DNA of 64,000 nucleotides from Aerococcus urinae (lineage in GTDB: Bacteria; Bacillota; Bacilli; Lactobacillales; Aerococcaceae). Shown here piece after piece: positions 53,333 to 63,600 of the stretch. The stretch spans positions 1,488,001-1,552,000 of the forward strand of contig NZ_CP014161.1 of NCBI RefSeq assembly GCF_001543175.1, in the 5' to 3' direction. The translations under genes were made by a program, and so were the position numbers. The first letter of the stretch is position 1, and every line of letters begins with the position of its first letter. A model generated the notes under the pieces. That model worked only from the letters and a program-made list of their open reading frames with translations, did not search any database and had not been told where the DNA came from.

Positions 53333-55483
53333 TTATTCTTTGTCATCATCATTTGATTCTTGGGAAGTGGCATTATCATGTTGAGTTTCATTTGCATGAT
53401 CCTCACGGCGGTCTTCCTCTGGAGAGCTAATGGTCTCTTCCTTGGAATCATCGACCTCTTCTTGAACCTTCTTTTGACGTTCAATTTGAGATTTCTTCAA
53501 GTTCTCTTTGGCTTCTTCATAAGAAATCGGTTCATTTTCATGACCACTTTGTTGACTTTCATCATCATCTGGTAAATGACCGGTGTCAAATAAACTCTTA
53601 ATTTGTTTAGCATTTAAGGTCTCTAGTTTCAAGAGATGTTCAGCAATCACACGGACTTGCTCCTTATGCTGACTTAAGATGTCTTTAGCCTCTTCTAGAG
53701 CTTGGTCCATTACCTTGCGGAGCTCTTGGTCAATTTTAGCTGCGGTTTCACCTGAATAGGATTTTTGTTGGTAAGGGTTGGTGCCTCTCATGGAGTGGTT
53801 TCCTTCATAAGAAATCGGGCCCAATTCCTCACTCATTCCATATTCAGTAATCATGCTACGGGCTAAAGAGGTTGCTTGTTCAAAGTCATTGGATGCCCCA
53901 GTGGTCTGGGTGTCGAAGAAGATTTCTTCTGAAGCACGTCCTCCAAGCAGCCCCACAATTTGTTCGTGAAGGTTTTTCTTGGAGTGCATGGTTTGATCTT
54001 CCTTAGGTAGCATCACTGCATACCCCCCTGCTTTACCACGAGGAACAATGGTTACCTTATGGACAACGCGGGCGTCGCTTAAGACCATGCCACAGACAGT
54101 ATGTCCCGCCTCGTGGAAGGCGGTTACCCGGCGTTCTTCTAAGCTTGGTTGGCTGTTTGGTTTAGCCGGACCGGCAATCACACGGTCTTGGGCTTCATCC
54201 ACATCTACCATCTCGATTCTCTTCTTATCCAAACGGGCAGCCAATAAGGCGGCTTCGTTGAGGACGTTTTCTAATTCCGCCCCAGTAAAGCCTGGTGTTT
54301 GTTGGGCAACCACTTTGAGGTCGACATTTTGAGCTAGTGGCTTGTTGCGGGCGTGGACTTTCAGAATGGCTTCCCGGCCCTTCACATCTGGACGACCGAC
54401 TAAGATTTGGCGGTCAAAACGTCCTGGACGTAATAAAGCAGGGTCTAAAACATCAGAACGGTTGGTGGCCGCAATTACGATCACATTGTCTTTTTCTTCA
54501 AAACCGTCCATTTCAACTAAAAGTTGGTTGAGGGTTTGTTCCCGTTCATCGTGGCCACCGCTACCTGAAGCTGCGCCCCGTTGCCGACCAACCGCATCAA
54601 TTTCATCAATGAAGATGATAGCAGGCGAATTTTTCTTGGCCGTATCAAACAGGTCACGCACCCGGCTAGCCCCAACACCGACAAACATTTCCACAAATTC
54701 TGACCCCGAGATGGAGTAGAAAGGTACATTAGCTTCCCCGGCTACGGCTTTAGCTAGTAAGGTCTTACCGGTTCCGGGAGGGCCTTCTAAGAGGACCCCT
54801 TTAGGGATCCGAGCACCAATATCGTGGTATTTCTTGGGAGCACGAAGGAAGTCAACCAGTTCAACCAGTTCTTCCTTCTCTTCCTCACAACCAGCAACGT
54901 CAGAGAATTTTACCCGTGATTTCTTAGAGACATCTTCTACCCGGCTCTTACCCATTTGCATAGGGTTGTTCCGTCCCCCACCTTGGGTTTGTGAGAACAT
55001 CATATACATGATAAAGACGAAGAAAATTAAGGGAATGGCACTCATGATCAAGCTAATCCACATATTGGTTTGATCTTCTTCTTGGGCCACGACTTCGGTC
55101 CCTGAATCTTCTGCCGCTTGGTTGATGGCTGAGAGGGTTGAGTCATTAGGTAATACATGGACAATGAACCCCTTAGCTTGGTCGAGTTCAGTATTATTTA
55201 ATATCGGAATATTATTGGAAGTTGATGACTCGCTTCCTTCCTTGTCTTCCCGGTACTTCCCGGTGATCTCATAGGCGCCTGCGCGAGGTTTAATTTGAAC
55301 CGTTTCAATTTCTTTATCCTTTAGTTTTTGAATAAATTCGGATTGGTTAATTTCCTCTGAAGCAGCCGAATTTCCTCCTGACGAGAAGAAATTCACTATT
55401 CCTAGTAGCGCCAAGAAAATGACAATGATAATTAGACCACTGGAAAAAAAGTTATTGGGTCTCTTTGATCCTTTTCTTTGCAT
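53333..55483 (-). CDS. ftsH: ATP-dependent zinc metalloprotease FtsH
   Basis: 716 residues. Two membrane helices (about 12-30 and 143-163) flank a small extracellular domain. The AAA domain has G-P-P-G-T-G-K-T (Walker A), [11 protein letters not shown] (Walker B) and R-P-G-R-F-D-R (second region of homology). The protease domain has H-E-A-G-H. The last 80 or so residues are an acidic, Asp/Glu/Gln/Ser-rich tail without structure. FtsH degrades misfolded membrane proteins and short-lived regulators. It follows hpt by 65 bases and ends at a strong terminator. Confidence 0.98.
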   Translation of the reverse strand: MQRKGSKRPNNFFSSGLIIIVIFLALLGIVNFFSSGGNSAASEEINQSEFIQKLKDKEIETVQIKPRAGAYEITGKYREDKEGSESSTSNNIPILNNTELDQAKGFIVHVLPNDSTLSAINQAAEDSGTEVVAQEEDQTNMWISLIMSAIPLIFFVFIMYMMFSQTQGGGRNNPMQMGKSRVEDVSKKSRVKFSDVAGCEEEKEELVELVDFLRAPKKYHDIGARIPKGVLLEGPPGTGKTLLAKAVAGEANVPFYSISGSEFVEMFVGVGASRVRDLFDTAKKNSPAIIFIDEIDAVGRQRGAASGSGGHDEREQTLNQLLVEMDGFEEKDNVIVIAATNRSDVLDPALLRPGRFDRQILVGRPDVKGREAILKVHARNKPLAQNVDLKVVAQQTPGFTGAELENVLNEAALLAARLDKKRIEMVDVDEAQDRVIAGPAKPNSQPSLEERRVTAFHEAGHTVCGMVLSDARVVHKVTIVPRGKAGGYAVMLPKEDQTMHSKKNLHEQIVGLLGGRASEEIFFDTQTTGASNDFEQATSLARSMITEYGMSEELGPISYEGNHSMRGTNPYQQKSYSGETAAKIDQELRKVMDQALEEAKDILSQHKEQVRVIAEHLLKLETLNAKQIKSLFDTGHLPDDDESQQSGHENEPISYEEAKENLKKSQIERQKKVQEEVDDSKEETISSPEEDRREDHANETQHDNATSQESNDDDKE

Positions 55484-55535
55484 ACATTAGCTCCATTTCT
55501 AATTTTAAACTAAATCGGTCTTATCCAGATAGGTA

Positions 55536-55544
55536 AGTATAACA
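55536..55544 (-). promoter_or_regulatory. Extended -10 candidate for ftsH
   Basis: TGTTATACT on the minus strand in the short hpt-ftsH gap, about 55 bases before the ftsH ATG. The -35 is poor. Confidence 0.4.
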
Positions 55545-55548
55545 CAGA

Positions 55549-56082
55549 TTAAGCCTGATCGCTCTTTAAAACCCCTACATAAGGTAGATTACGATATTTT
55601 TGCGCATAGTCCATGCCGTATCCCACTACAAAGGCGTCAGGAATTTCTTTGCCGAGGTAATCAGCCTCAACTTTTACCTGTCGGCGATCAGCTTTGTTCA
55701 AAAATGCACATATTTTAACCGATGCAGCCTGGCGTTCTTTGAAGAGTTCACCTAGGTGTTCCAAGGTATAGCCTGTATCGACAATATCTTCTACCAATAA
55801 GACATGCCGGCCTGCCACTGAAGCCTCTAAGTCTTTGAGGATCTTAACGTCCCCGCCTGATTCAGTGCCATTGCCGTAAGAGGAAACCGCCATAAAGTCC
55901 ACTTCTAGGGGCACATTAATTTCTCGGATTAAATCAGCCATAAATAAAAATGATCCCTTAAGGATGCCGACCACAAGTAGGTCTTGGTCTTGATAATCTT
56001 TGGAAATTTCCTCGCCTAAGCGCTTATTAATGGCTTGGATTTCCTCCGTACTGATTAAGATATCGCTAATCTCTTGGTTCAT
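55549..56082 (-). CDS. hpt: Hypoxanthine-guanine phosphoribosyltransferase
   Basis: 177 residues. The PRPP-binding motif L-L-V-E-D-I-V-D-T-G-Y-T-L is intact, along with G-I-L-K-G-S-F-L-F and the purine-site segment F-V-V-G-Y-G-M-D-Y-A-Q-K-Y-R. It salvages hypoxanthine and guanine to IMP and GMP. The tilS-hpt-ftsH order is standard in Firmicutes; the gap to tilS is 105 bases. Start ATG 56082. Confidence 0.97.
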   Translation of the reverse strand: MNQEISDILISTEEIQAINKRLGEEISKDYQDQDLLVVGILKGSFLFMADLIREINVPLEVDFMAVSSYGNGTESGGDVKILKDLEASVAGRHVLLVEDIVDTGYTLEHLGELFKERQAASVKICAFLNKADRRQVKVEADYLGKEIPDAFVVGYGMDYAQKYRNLPYVGVLKSDQA

Positions 56083-56187
56083 GTATAGCCTCCGTGTTAT
56101 ATAAGTTCAATTATGTCCTTAATTGTAGCAAAAGCAGCTACCTGTCTGCAACATTTTCAGCCCTTTTAGACAATTTTTAAGGAATGC

Positions 56188-57606
56188 TTAGACTCGCTGA
56201 ATTTGGCTAAAAAGCGCCTCCCCCTCGAGAGGATAGCGGTAGAGCCATTGCCCCTTTTGACTTAAGATTCCAAGTACCCAAGACTGGTCGCGAACGATCA
56301 GCCATGCCGCCTGTCGGTCAGCTTGAGGAATCTTCTCATTAATAAAGAAGCGGCGGATTTTTTGCTGGCTTCCTGAAGGGAGTTTGAGATAATCGCCAGC
56401 TTGGCGGTGGCGGATAGTCAGGGCTTGGTCACTTAGGGACTGAGGCAGGTAAAAACTCTTACTGGTGTCCTTTTGCTTATCTTGACCAGCCAAAGTCCAA
56501 CTTAGGGCGAAGTTTTCTAGCTGAATCGCTGGTTGACCTAATTCAAGCTGACTCTCTGACAAGTTCTGATTGACTTGATAATAGTTAGGTGGGCTGGTTT
56601 TCAAGCGGACAAAGGCGGCCTGGTAGACCTTATCCAGGACATAATTTCCCGGTAAGGCCCATTGCCCTTGGGCTGCCCCCTGGTTAAGGAAAGCGACCAA
56701 TTCCTCCATTCCTGTCCGGGTGAAGGCCAAGAGTTCTGGAATCTCAAAGCGCTGGAAAAGCATTTCCATTAGTAAGACTTGTTCCGCCTGAGAATACTGA
56801 CCCAGGGCTTCCAGGTCGATGCGAAAACAACCCACTTCTTGGTCAAATAAGTTAGTCAGCAGCTGGTTGAGCTGGGGTTGGGCTAGATTCAATAAAGCCT
56901 TGAGGTCGGTTTGAAAATGACGGAAATGTGCCTTGAAGTTACCAGATTCCCCCTCCAGATAAGGAATAATGTCTTGACGGAAACGATTACGTTGGAAATG
57001 CTTATCCCAATTGGTCATGTCTTCCTGGTAGGGAATCCCTTCACCTCTAGCTAGGTCATACAGGCTGGCTTTTTCGACGTCTAAAAGAGGTCGGAGAATT
57101 TGGGCCTTGGGATAGGTGTAAAGCGGGCTAAGGACCTCCATTCCCCTAAAACTAGCCAAATGTCCGCCATGAACCAGGCGCATTAAGCCGGTCTCTACCT
57201 GGTCATCACTATGGTGAGCCGTCACCAAACGCAAGGATGACTGGGCTTTGAGAATTTTTCCAAAGGCATGGTAACGGAAGGCCCGGGCCTTGGCTTCAAC
57301 ATTGCCGCCTAAATCGGCCCCATGCTGCCAAATACTTACCTTGAGGTCCAAGTCGTGCGCTTGGCAATAGGACACCATCATTTCCTGCTCGGCTTCTGAC
57401 TCTTGGCGCAGGCGGTGGTTTATATGGATGACAAAGAAATTTAGCCCATGAGTCGCTTGCAGTGTCTCAAAACACCTTAAAAGGACCATGGAATCCACAC
57501 CGCCAGAAACGGCCAGGGCATAGGGTCTGTGACTGGCTAAATAGTCGCTATCTTCTGCCACTAACTTTTGGTAAATCATTTGAGCAAGTTGACTGAGCTC
57601 TGACAT
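56188..57606 (-). CDS. tilS: tRNA(Ile)-lysidine synthase
   Basis: 472 residues. The PP-loop ATP pyrophosphatase motif A-V-S-G-G-V-D-S-M-V-L-L is near residue 30, followed by I-H-I-N-H-R-L-R and T-A-H-H-S-D-D-Q-V-E-T. The C-terminal tRNA-binding region includes R-H-R-Q-A-G-D-Y. TilS attaches lysine to C34 of the tRNA that reads AUA, changing its identity from Met to Ile, and is essential. Start ATG 57606 with AAGGTGG upstream. Confidence 0.97.
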   Translation of the reverse strand: MSELSQLAQMIYQKLVAEDSDYLASHRPYALAVSGGVDSMVLLRCFETLQATHGLNFFVIHINHRLRQESEAEQEMMVSYCQAHDLDLKVSIWQHGADLGGNVEAKARAFRYHAFGKILKAQSSLRLVTAHHSDDQVETGLMRLVHGGHLASFRGMEVLSPLYTYPKAQILRPLLDVEKASLYDLARGEGIPYQEDMTNWDKHFQRNRFRQDIIPYLEGESGNFKAHFRHFQTDLKALLNLAQPQLNQLLTNLFDQEVGCFRIDLEALGQYSQAEQVLLMEMLFQRFEIPELLAFTRTGMEELVAFLNQGAAQGQWALPGNYVLDKVYQAAFVRLKTSPPNYYQVNQNLSESQLELGQPAIQLENFALSWTLAGQDKQKDTSKSFYLPQSLSDQALTIRHRQAGDYLKLPSGSQQKIRRFFINEKIPQADRQAAWLIVRDQSWVLGILSQKGQWLYRYPLEGEALFSQIQRV

Positions 57607-57620
57607 GTTCCACCTTCCTC

Positions 57621-57662
57621 ATAAAAATAAAGAAAGAGGCTGTGACCAGCGTCATAACCTCT
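57621..57662 (-). terminator. Terminator after the S1-domain gene
   Basis: AGAGG and TGAC pair with GTCA and CCTCT (57635-57662), and the minus strand continues TTTCTTTATTTTT. It separates the mfd-to-S1 transcript from tilS. Confidence 0.65.
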
Positions 57663-57694
57663 TGGTAATTTTTTCTATTCTTCATCTCTTGTCA

Positions 57695-58153
57695 TTAGCC
57701 GCGACGGCCACCGCGACCACCACGTTTGCCTTCGGTATTACGCTTCAAGGAAGTTAAGCGATCATCACTTTCCTTTAAGAAATTATTCATCATGGCGTCA
57801 AAGTCACTGGTTTTTGCTTGTGGCTTACGGTCAAATTTCTTATGGCTATTGTTGGCCTTAGCTGGCTTAGGACCACTATTACCAGGCTTAGCATGTGCTT
57901 TGGGCTCAGCTTGCTTGTGATCCTTGGCGTCCTTCATGGATAAGGCAATCTTTCCATCCGGTTGAATTTTAGTGACAATCGCGGTCACCTCATCGCCTTT
58001 TTGTAGATAATCGTTGATATCTTTAATATAGCTATCGGAAATTTCAGAAATGTGGACTAAGCCACTGGTTCCATCACCGAGATCGACAAATACACCAAAT
58101 TTAACAATTCCTGTAACCTTACCAGTTACTTTTTCCCCAACTTCTACGGTCAT
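57695..58153 (-). CDS. S1-domain RNA-binding protein, CvfD/YabR-like
   Basis: 152 residues. One S1 domain (about residues 1-72: V-G-E-K-V-T-G-K-V-T-G-I-V, F-V-D-L-G-D-G-T-S-G-L-V-H-I-S-E) is followed by a low-complexity Lys/Pro/Ala region. A Gly/Arg-rich tail (K-R-G-G-R-G-G-R-R-G) closes the protein. Relatives such as YabR of Bacillus and CvfD of streptococci act as post-transcriptional regulators. The place after divIC and before tilS is the same as in those genomes. Start ATG 58153. Confidence 0.9.
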   Translation of the reverse strand: MTVEVGEKVTGKVTGIVKFGVFVDLGDGTSGLVHISEISDSYIKDINDYLQKGDEVTAIVTKIQPDGKIALSMKDAKDHKQAEPKAHAKPGNSGPKPAKANNSHKKFDRKPQAKTSDFDAMMNNFLKESDDRLTSLKRNTEGKRGGRGGRRG

Positions 58154-58170
58154 GAAAGCTTATGATCCTC

Positions 58171-58623
58171 CTAATTTTTTTCATTATTTACTTTGTTTTG
58201 ATTATTTTGCGCTTCTAGGTATGCCTTGTTAAGACTTTTTGCCTTCATGGAATCATTATCTTCAGGAGTGGAGAAAATAATTTCGCCCTCTTTGCTGAGA
58301 TAATATTGGGCCCGGGCTAAGCTCGCCAAGTAAGACTCATTATTTAATAAGGTCACTTGGTTCTTTAGGGAGTCAACAATTTCTTGTTCACTCTGCCTTT
58401 GTTGCTTAGCCTGCTCAGTTTGTTCGCTTAAGGACCGGGTCTTGATTTGGGCATGGAAGACGCCAAACAGACATAATAGGGAGCCTAGTAAACAAAATCC
58501 TAAGAGCGAGCGCATGATTAAGTCATGCCACTTCTGTTTCTTAGTATCTTCTTGCTCCTTCTTGCCAGCGTAGCGTGCAATGGAAGTAATTTTATTCTTA
58601 TTTTCCTTGCCTTGGTCGCCCAT
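58171..58623 (-). CDS. divIC: Septum formation initiator protein, DivIC/FtsB-like
   Basis: About 150 residues. A charged cytoplasmic N-terminus is followed by a single membrane helix (about 40-58) and a coiled coil (about 65-100; Q-T-E-Q-A-K-Q-Q-R-Q-S-E-Q-E). Then comes the conserved Y-L-A-S-L-A-R-A-Q-Y-Y-L-S-K-E-G-E-I-I-F segment. DivIC forms a complex with FtsL and DivIB (FtsQ) to activate septal wall synthesis. Start: the second ATG (58623) has AAAGGA eight bases upstream, while the first (58632) overlaps that site. It lies between rqcP and the S1-domain gene. Confidence 0.9.
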   Translation of the reverse strand: MGDQGKENKNKITSIARYAGKKEQEDTKKQKWHDLIMRSLLGFCLLGSLLCLFGVFHAQIKTRSLSEQTEQAKQQRQSEQEIVDSLKNQVTLLNNESYLASLARAQYYLSKEGEIIFSTPEDNDSMKAKSLNKAYLEAQNNQNKVNNEKN

Positions 58624-58699
58624 CTTTAGCATCCTTTCACAAAATAGTACCCTTCCTATTGTACCTTGCTTCTTTTAAAAAGTATAGCTCCTATTTTAA

Positions 58700-58981
58700 T
58701 TAAAAAAATTCAGGTTCGCTAGCCTTTTCCTTCCACTCCTCATCGAGAATGGTGTACATCTTGCTGGCATCTTCTTTTTTAGTCGAATTTTCTAGGGCAT
58801 CGACTCTCAAAGTCAGCCACTTATTGCCAAACTCAATCTTAACCGTATCACCAACTTCCAAGTTGGTTCCGGACTTGGCCGGCCGCCCATTGACAGCCAC
58901 CCGGCCTTGGTCACAGGCCTCTTTGGCCACGGTACGTCGCTTGATAATTCGAGCAACCTTTAAAAATTTATCGATTCGCAT
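58700..58981 (-). CDS. rqcP: S4-domain protein RqcP (YabO/Hsp15-like)
   Basis: 93 residues, an S4 RNA-binding domain ([22 protein letters not shown]). It is followed by [11 protein letters not shown] and an acidic end. RqcP works with RqcH on stalled large subunits to add C-terminal alanine tails to incomplete proteins. It lies nine bases after the flippase-like gene and just before divIC, as in Bacillus. Start ATG 58981 with AGGA. Confidence 0.92.
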   Translation of the reverse strand: MRIDKFLKVARIIKRRTVAKEACDQGRVAVNGRPAKSGTNLEVGDTVKIEFGNKWLTLRVDALENSTKKEDASKMYTILDEEWKEKASEPEFF

Positions 58982-58990
58982 AGATTCTTC

Positions 58991-60616
58991 CTAACTCTCC
59001 TTATTTTTGATCCAATATTTAGCTAAGGGAAGCTCTTGCCACTCAGCCGGATTAAGTATCGGGTATCTTCTTACTACTAATAATACGACACCTGCTCCCA
59101 AAAGGACAGCCAAGCCCACAAATAAAGTGGCGAAGGCCCGACTTTTAGGAAAATTCAACCAAAAGATCCAGCGCAAAGCCATAATGGCCAGCCACATGAG
59201 AAGAACTACTAGGCTAGTGTCTCTCAGTAAAATCCCCATTTGACTCTCGGTTTTAATCGAATGGGGGATAAAGTGGTGCATCAAGATCAGCATCACAATT
59301 AAGGCCAGCAAGCTGGACCAGACGCCTCCCACTAGGCCAAAGCGGCTAACCAGCAAGTGGGCAAAGACCCCCTTAACCAATAAAGCTAAGCCCAGGGCTA
59401 GGGCCGAATAAAACCACTGGTTCTGACCTAGGAAAATATTATGGTAGATCAATACCCAGCTGGCCAAGACAATCATCAATAGATACTGCTCTAGGACCCC
59501 ACTCCCCTTAGCATCACTAAAGAGCATCACATTGAGTTCCGGCAAGATCGCCATTATTCCCGCCGTAACCAAGAGACTAATAAAGAAAGTCAAACGGCTA
59601 AAACGAACCGCCGCTTCCCGAAATTGGGCCTTTTGTTTTTTGACAAAAGCCTGGGAAAGCAGGGGCAAGTAAGAGGTCTGGAAGGCCAGGGAAAAGACCA
59701 TGCCCAATTGGACAAAGGGCTGGCCGCGATCATAGACTCCCTTATAAACCTTAGCCAGGTCGCTATCCAAACCAAAATCCAGTAAACCGTCATAAAGGGT
59801 AAAAGAATCAATCAATTGAAAGAAGACCAATAAGGCTGAAAAACTACAAATCACCAGGCCATCGGTGACAAAGGTCCTCAGAATTTGGGGCCAGGTCAAG
59901 TGATAAGGCGGATCTTCAGCCAGGGCTCGACTTCGTTTCGACTCTTGGAAGAGGCGCTGGGTGCCCCGGGATTGAAAAAGGGCCAAGAGTAGGTAGCTAG
60001 TTGCCGTAAAGCCGGCAATCCCAGCCGAGGCCATGGCCCAGGCCCCCATCTCATAAAGGGACCAATCCTGACTAAAGCCCTGGCTATAAAGGGTGGCCAC
60101 CCCTAAGATCACCCCGACCCGGACAACTTGCTCGATCACTTGGGAGATGGCGGTATGTTTCATATCATTGCGCCCCTGAAAAGCTCCCCGGATGAGGAGG
60201 AGAAAGGGCATGGCTAGGAACATGTAGGAAACGCTCCGAATCACAATTGCCAAGTTGGGATCAGCCATTCCCTGGGCTAAAAGCGGGGCTAGAAAAAAGG
60301 TCAGGCTAAAACACAATAAAGAAAAAATGACTACTAGGAGACTATAACGGCGTAAAAACAGACGGCGATGGGCCAGGTCAACCTGCCAGGAAATTTGCTT
60401 ACCCACGTAATTGGGTAAGCCACTCAGGGCAAAGGTCATACCAATCCCATAAATGGGGTAAACTTGCTGGTAGACATAGAATCCCGTATCGCCCACTAGG
60501 TTTTGAAAGGGAACTCGGTAAACCGCACTGAGAATCTTAGCGATAATGCCGGCTAGGGTCAACAAGCTGGCTCCCTTTAGGGCTTGTTGACTGCGGCGAT
60601 TTTTACTCGACACCAT
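58991..60616 (-). CDS. Polysaccharide/lipid flippase-like protein of the MOP superfamily (SpoVB/MurJ-related)
   Basis: About 541 residues with some fourteen membrane helices. The N-terminal pattern A-L-K-G-A-S-L-L-T-L-A-G-I-I-A-K and R-V-P-F-Q-N-L-V-G-D-T-G-F is that of the SpoVB/YabM group, which lies between mfd and the S4-domain gene in Firmicutes. Members are thought to flip lipid-linked wall precursors. Whether this is the main lipid II flippase cannot be decided here. Start: ATG 60616 with GGGAGG ten bases upstream; the ATG at 60634 overlies that site. It overlaps the 3' end of mfd by 14 bases. Confidence 0.88.
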   Translation of the reverse strand: MVSSKNRRSQQALKGASLLTLAGIIAKILSAVYRVPFQNLVGDTGFYVYQQVYPIYGIGMTFALSGLPNYVGKQISWQVDLAHRRLFLRRYSLLVVIFSLLCFSLTFFLAPLLAQGMADPNLAIVIRSVSYMFLAMPFLLLIRGAFQGRNDMKHTAISQVIEQVVRVGVILGVATLYSQGFSQDWSLYEMGAWAMASAGIAGFTATSYLLLALFQSRGTQRLFQESKRSRALAEDPPYHLTWPQILRTFVTDGLVICSFSALLVFFQLIDSFTLYDGLLDFGLDSDLAKVYKGVYDRGQPFVQLGMVFSLAFQTSYLPLLSQAFVKKQKAQFREAAVRFSRLTFFISLLVTAGIMAILPELNVMLFSDAKGSGVLEQYLLMIVLASWVLIYHNIFLGQNQWFYSALALGLALLVKGVFAHLLVSRFGLVGGVWSSLLALIVMLILMHHFIPHSIKTESQMGILLRDTSLVVLLMWLAIMALRWIFWLNFPKSRAFATLFVGLAVLLGAGVVLLVVRRYPILNPAEWQELPLAKYWIKNKES

Positions 60617-63600
60617 CTCTAGTCTGCCTCCCATCCACTTGGTCAGAATCTACCTGTAAATCCTTACTGAGCTGGGTTAGAAATTGAAGGAGATAGTCTA
60701 GCCACTGATCGGTTGAGAGGTCTTTAGTGTTTAACTGCATGACTAATTGGTCATTAGCCATTTTGATTTGTAATTTCATTGGGATGTCTTCTAAGGCCTG
60801 GAAAATGAGCGGAGTCAATTGGCTAGGGTCTTGTTGCTTGGTAAAGACCAGCTCAATCGCCTTCCCCTTACGCGTGATTTTCTCTACCCCTATTGCAGTA
60901 GCATAAGACTTCATTGTCCCAACTGCTAAGAGCCATTGGACCTCTACCGGAGGCTCACCAAAGCGATCCAACAATTCGTCATCCAAGTCCCACATGGTAT
61001 CGACATCGTCCAGCAGGTTGATGCGTTTGTAGATTTCCACCTTTTGATTTTCATCCTGGATATATTCTGAAGGAATATAAGCATCAATGTGCAATTCAAT
61101 TTCTGTGGGTGACTGAGGCCGCTTAGCTGCCTTGCCTTGTTTCTTACGGATGGCTTCATCCAGCATCTGTTGAAAGAGGTCATAACCCACCGAATTGACA
61201 AAACCGTGCTGTTCTTGCCCCAGGAGGTTGCCGGCTCCCCGAATGGAGAGGTCGCGCATGGCGATTTTGAACCCTGCCCCTAATTCAGTAAAGTCTTTGA
61301 GGGCGGTCAGCCGTTTTTCGCTGGCCTCATTTAAGGCCTTGTCAGGCCGGTACATAAAGTAAGCATAGGCTACCCGGTTGGACCGGCCTACCCGGCCCCG
61401 TAATTGATAGAGGGTCGATAAGCCCATCCGGTCTGCGTCCTCCACCAAGAGAGTATTGACATTAGGCATATCAATCCCGGTTTCAATAATGGTGGTAGTG
61501 ACTAAGACATCGTCATCTCCGGCCAAGAAATCCATTAAGACTTCCTCTAATTGATTAGCATGCATCTGGCCATGGGCAATCGCTACCCGGGCTTGGGGGA
61601 CTAATTCCTCAATGAAGTTGGCTTTTTCTTGGATATTTTGCACATTATTAAAGAGGTAAAAGACTTGGCCATTGCGGGCTAACTCCCGTTCAATAGCATC
61701 CCGGATGGCCCCATAGTTTTGTTCCATGACATAGGTCTGTACCGGAAAACGATTAGCTGGTGGTGTTTCAATCACACTCAAGTCCCTGACCCCCATCATG
61801 GACATATTCAAGGTACGAGGGATCGGTGTTGCCGTTAGGGTAAGGACATCGACATTTTTCCGCAAGGCCTTCAACCTCTCCTTGGCCTTAACCCCAAAGC
61901 GTTGTTCCTCATCAACAACCAATAAACCGAGATCTAAGAACTTAATGTCCTTGGATAAGAGTCGGTGGGTACCGATCACTAATTGGACGCTGCCCTCTTT
62001 TAAGCACTTAATGACATGCTTTTGTTCGGCCGGGCTCCGGAAACGGCTCAATAAGTCAATAGTAAAGGGATAGTCCTTAAAGCGCTCTAGCATGGTTTCG
62101 TAGTGTTGCTGGGCTAAGACAGTCGTTGGCACCAGGAAGGCGACTTGCTTACCATCTAGCATAGCCTTAAAGGCAGCCCGCATAGCAACTTCAGTCTTTC
62201 CAAAGCCCACGTCCCCAACAAGGAGACGATCCATGGGCTTTTCTTTTTCCATGTCGGCTTTAATTTCCTGGATTGAGCGGAGCTGGTCATCGGTTTCAGG
62301 ATAAGGAAATTCATCTTCAAAGGCAGCCTGGTCCTCATTGTCAGGACTAAAGGCATAGCCCTTTCTGGTCTCCCTTTCTGCATACAAGTCCACCAAGTCA
62401 TCAGCAATATCTTCAATTTTCTTGCTGACCCTTTGCTTGGTCTTTTGCCATTCGGTTCCGCCCATTTTGTTGAGTTTAGGGATCTTGCCCTCTGCTGAAA
62501 CATATTTTTGGACCAAGTCAATTTGGTCGATGGGGACGTGGATAGAGGCATTATCGGCATAGACGATGCTGAGATAGTCCTTGTGGTTTCCTGCTACCTC
62601 GATGGTCTCTACCCCAACGAACTGACCAATTCCGTGGTTAACATGGACCACATAGTCGCCGGGTTTTAACTCTTGGTAGTTCTTTAAGCGCTCAGCGTTA
62701 GAGAGGTTATTGGTATTTTTACGACGACGACGCTTGGCCTGGTCAAAAAGGTCACTTTGGGCTAAAAGGACCACTTGACTGTCAACAAATTCAATTCCTC
62801 CCGACAAGTGACCAGCAATAATATTAATAGCCTCAGGAATAATTTGATCTGCCTGGGTCAAGACCGCCTGGAAGTCCATGGCTTTGAGCTCTTTTTCTAA
62901 GTCGCGGGCTTTATCTTCCTCCTCGATAAAGATCAGTAAAGACCGGCCCATTCTCAGCCAGGCTTCAAATTCCAGTTTAATAGCTTCCTTATTATGGTAA
63001 AAAGGTGTCACCGTCCGCGTTTGGAATTGGTAGAGACCATCAAAGCGCATATTGCCGTAACCCTTCTGCCACTGGGCCAGGTAGAACTTCCGTCCTGAAT
63101 AAGCCATCACTTGGTCGTGACTATCTAAATAGATCTGGTCAATCGGAGGCAGGTGGCCAGCTTCCACCTTCCCTTGCAGATAAAGGGCGGCTCGCTGGTC
63201 AATTTCCTGGGATAATTCAATCAGCCGGGTCATATCATCTAGCACTAGGGTCTGTCCCTGCCCCACATAGTCAAGCAGGCTGCAAGAGTCTGGATAGAGG
63301 ATCTGACTAAAATAATGGGTACGTTCGGTCGTCTCCCCAGCTGACCAGGCTTGGATTTCATCCTGGAAGATGGCTTGGACTTGTTTTTTGATGGCTTCAT
63401 CTTGGATTTTTTCAGCTTTCTCCTGGGCCACTTTTTCTAAATGAGCCACACCAGCTTTTAGGCGGGCAGGGCTAAACAAGAGGTCTTTAGCCGGTAAGAT
63501 GGTGACTGCTTCTAAGTCGTCTTGGCTCTTTTGGCTGTTAACATCAAAAGTCGTGATGCGGTCTACTTCATCGAAGGCCAAAGACAGTCGTAAGGGCTGG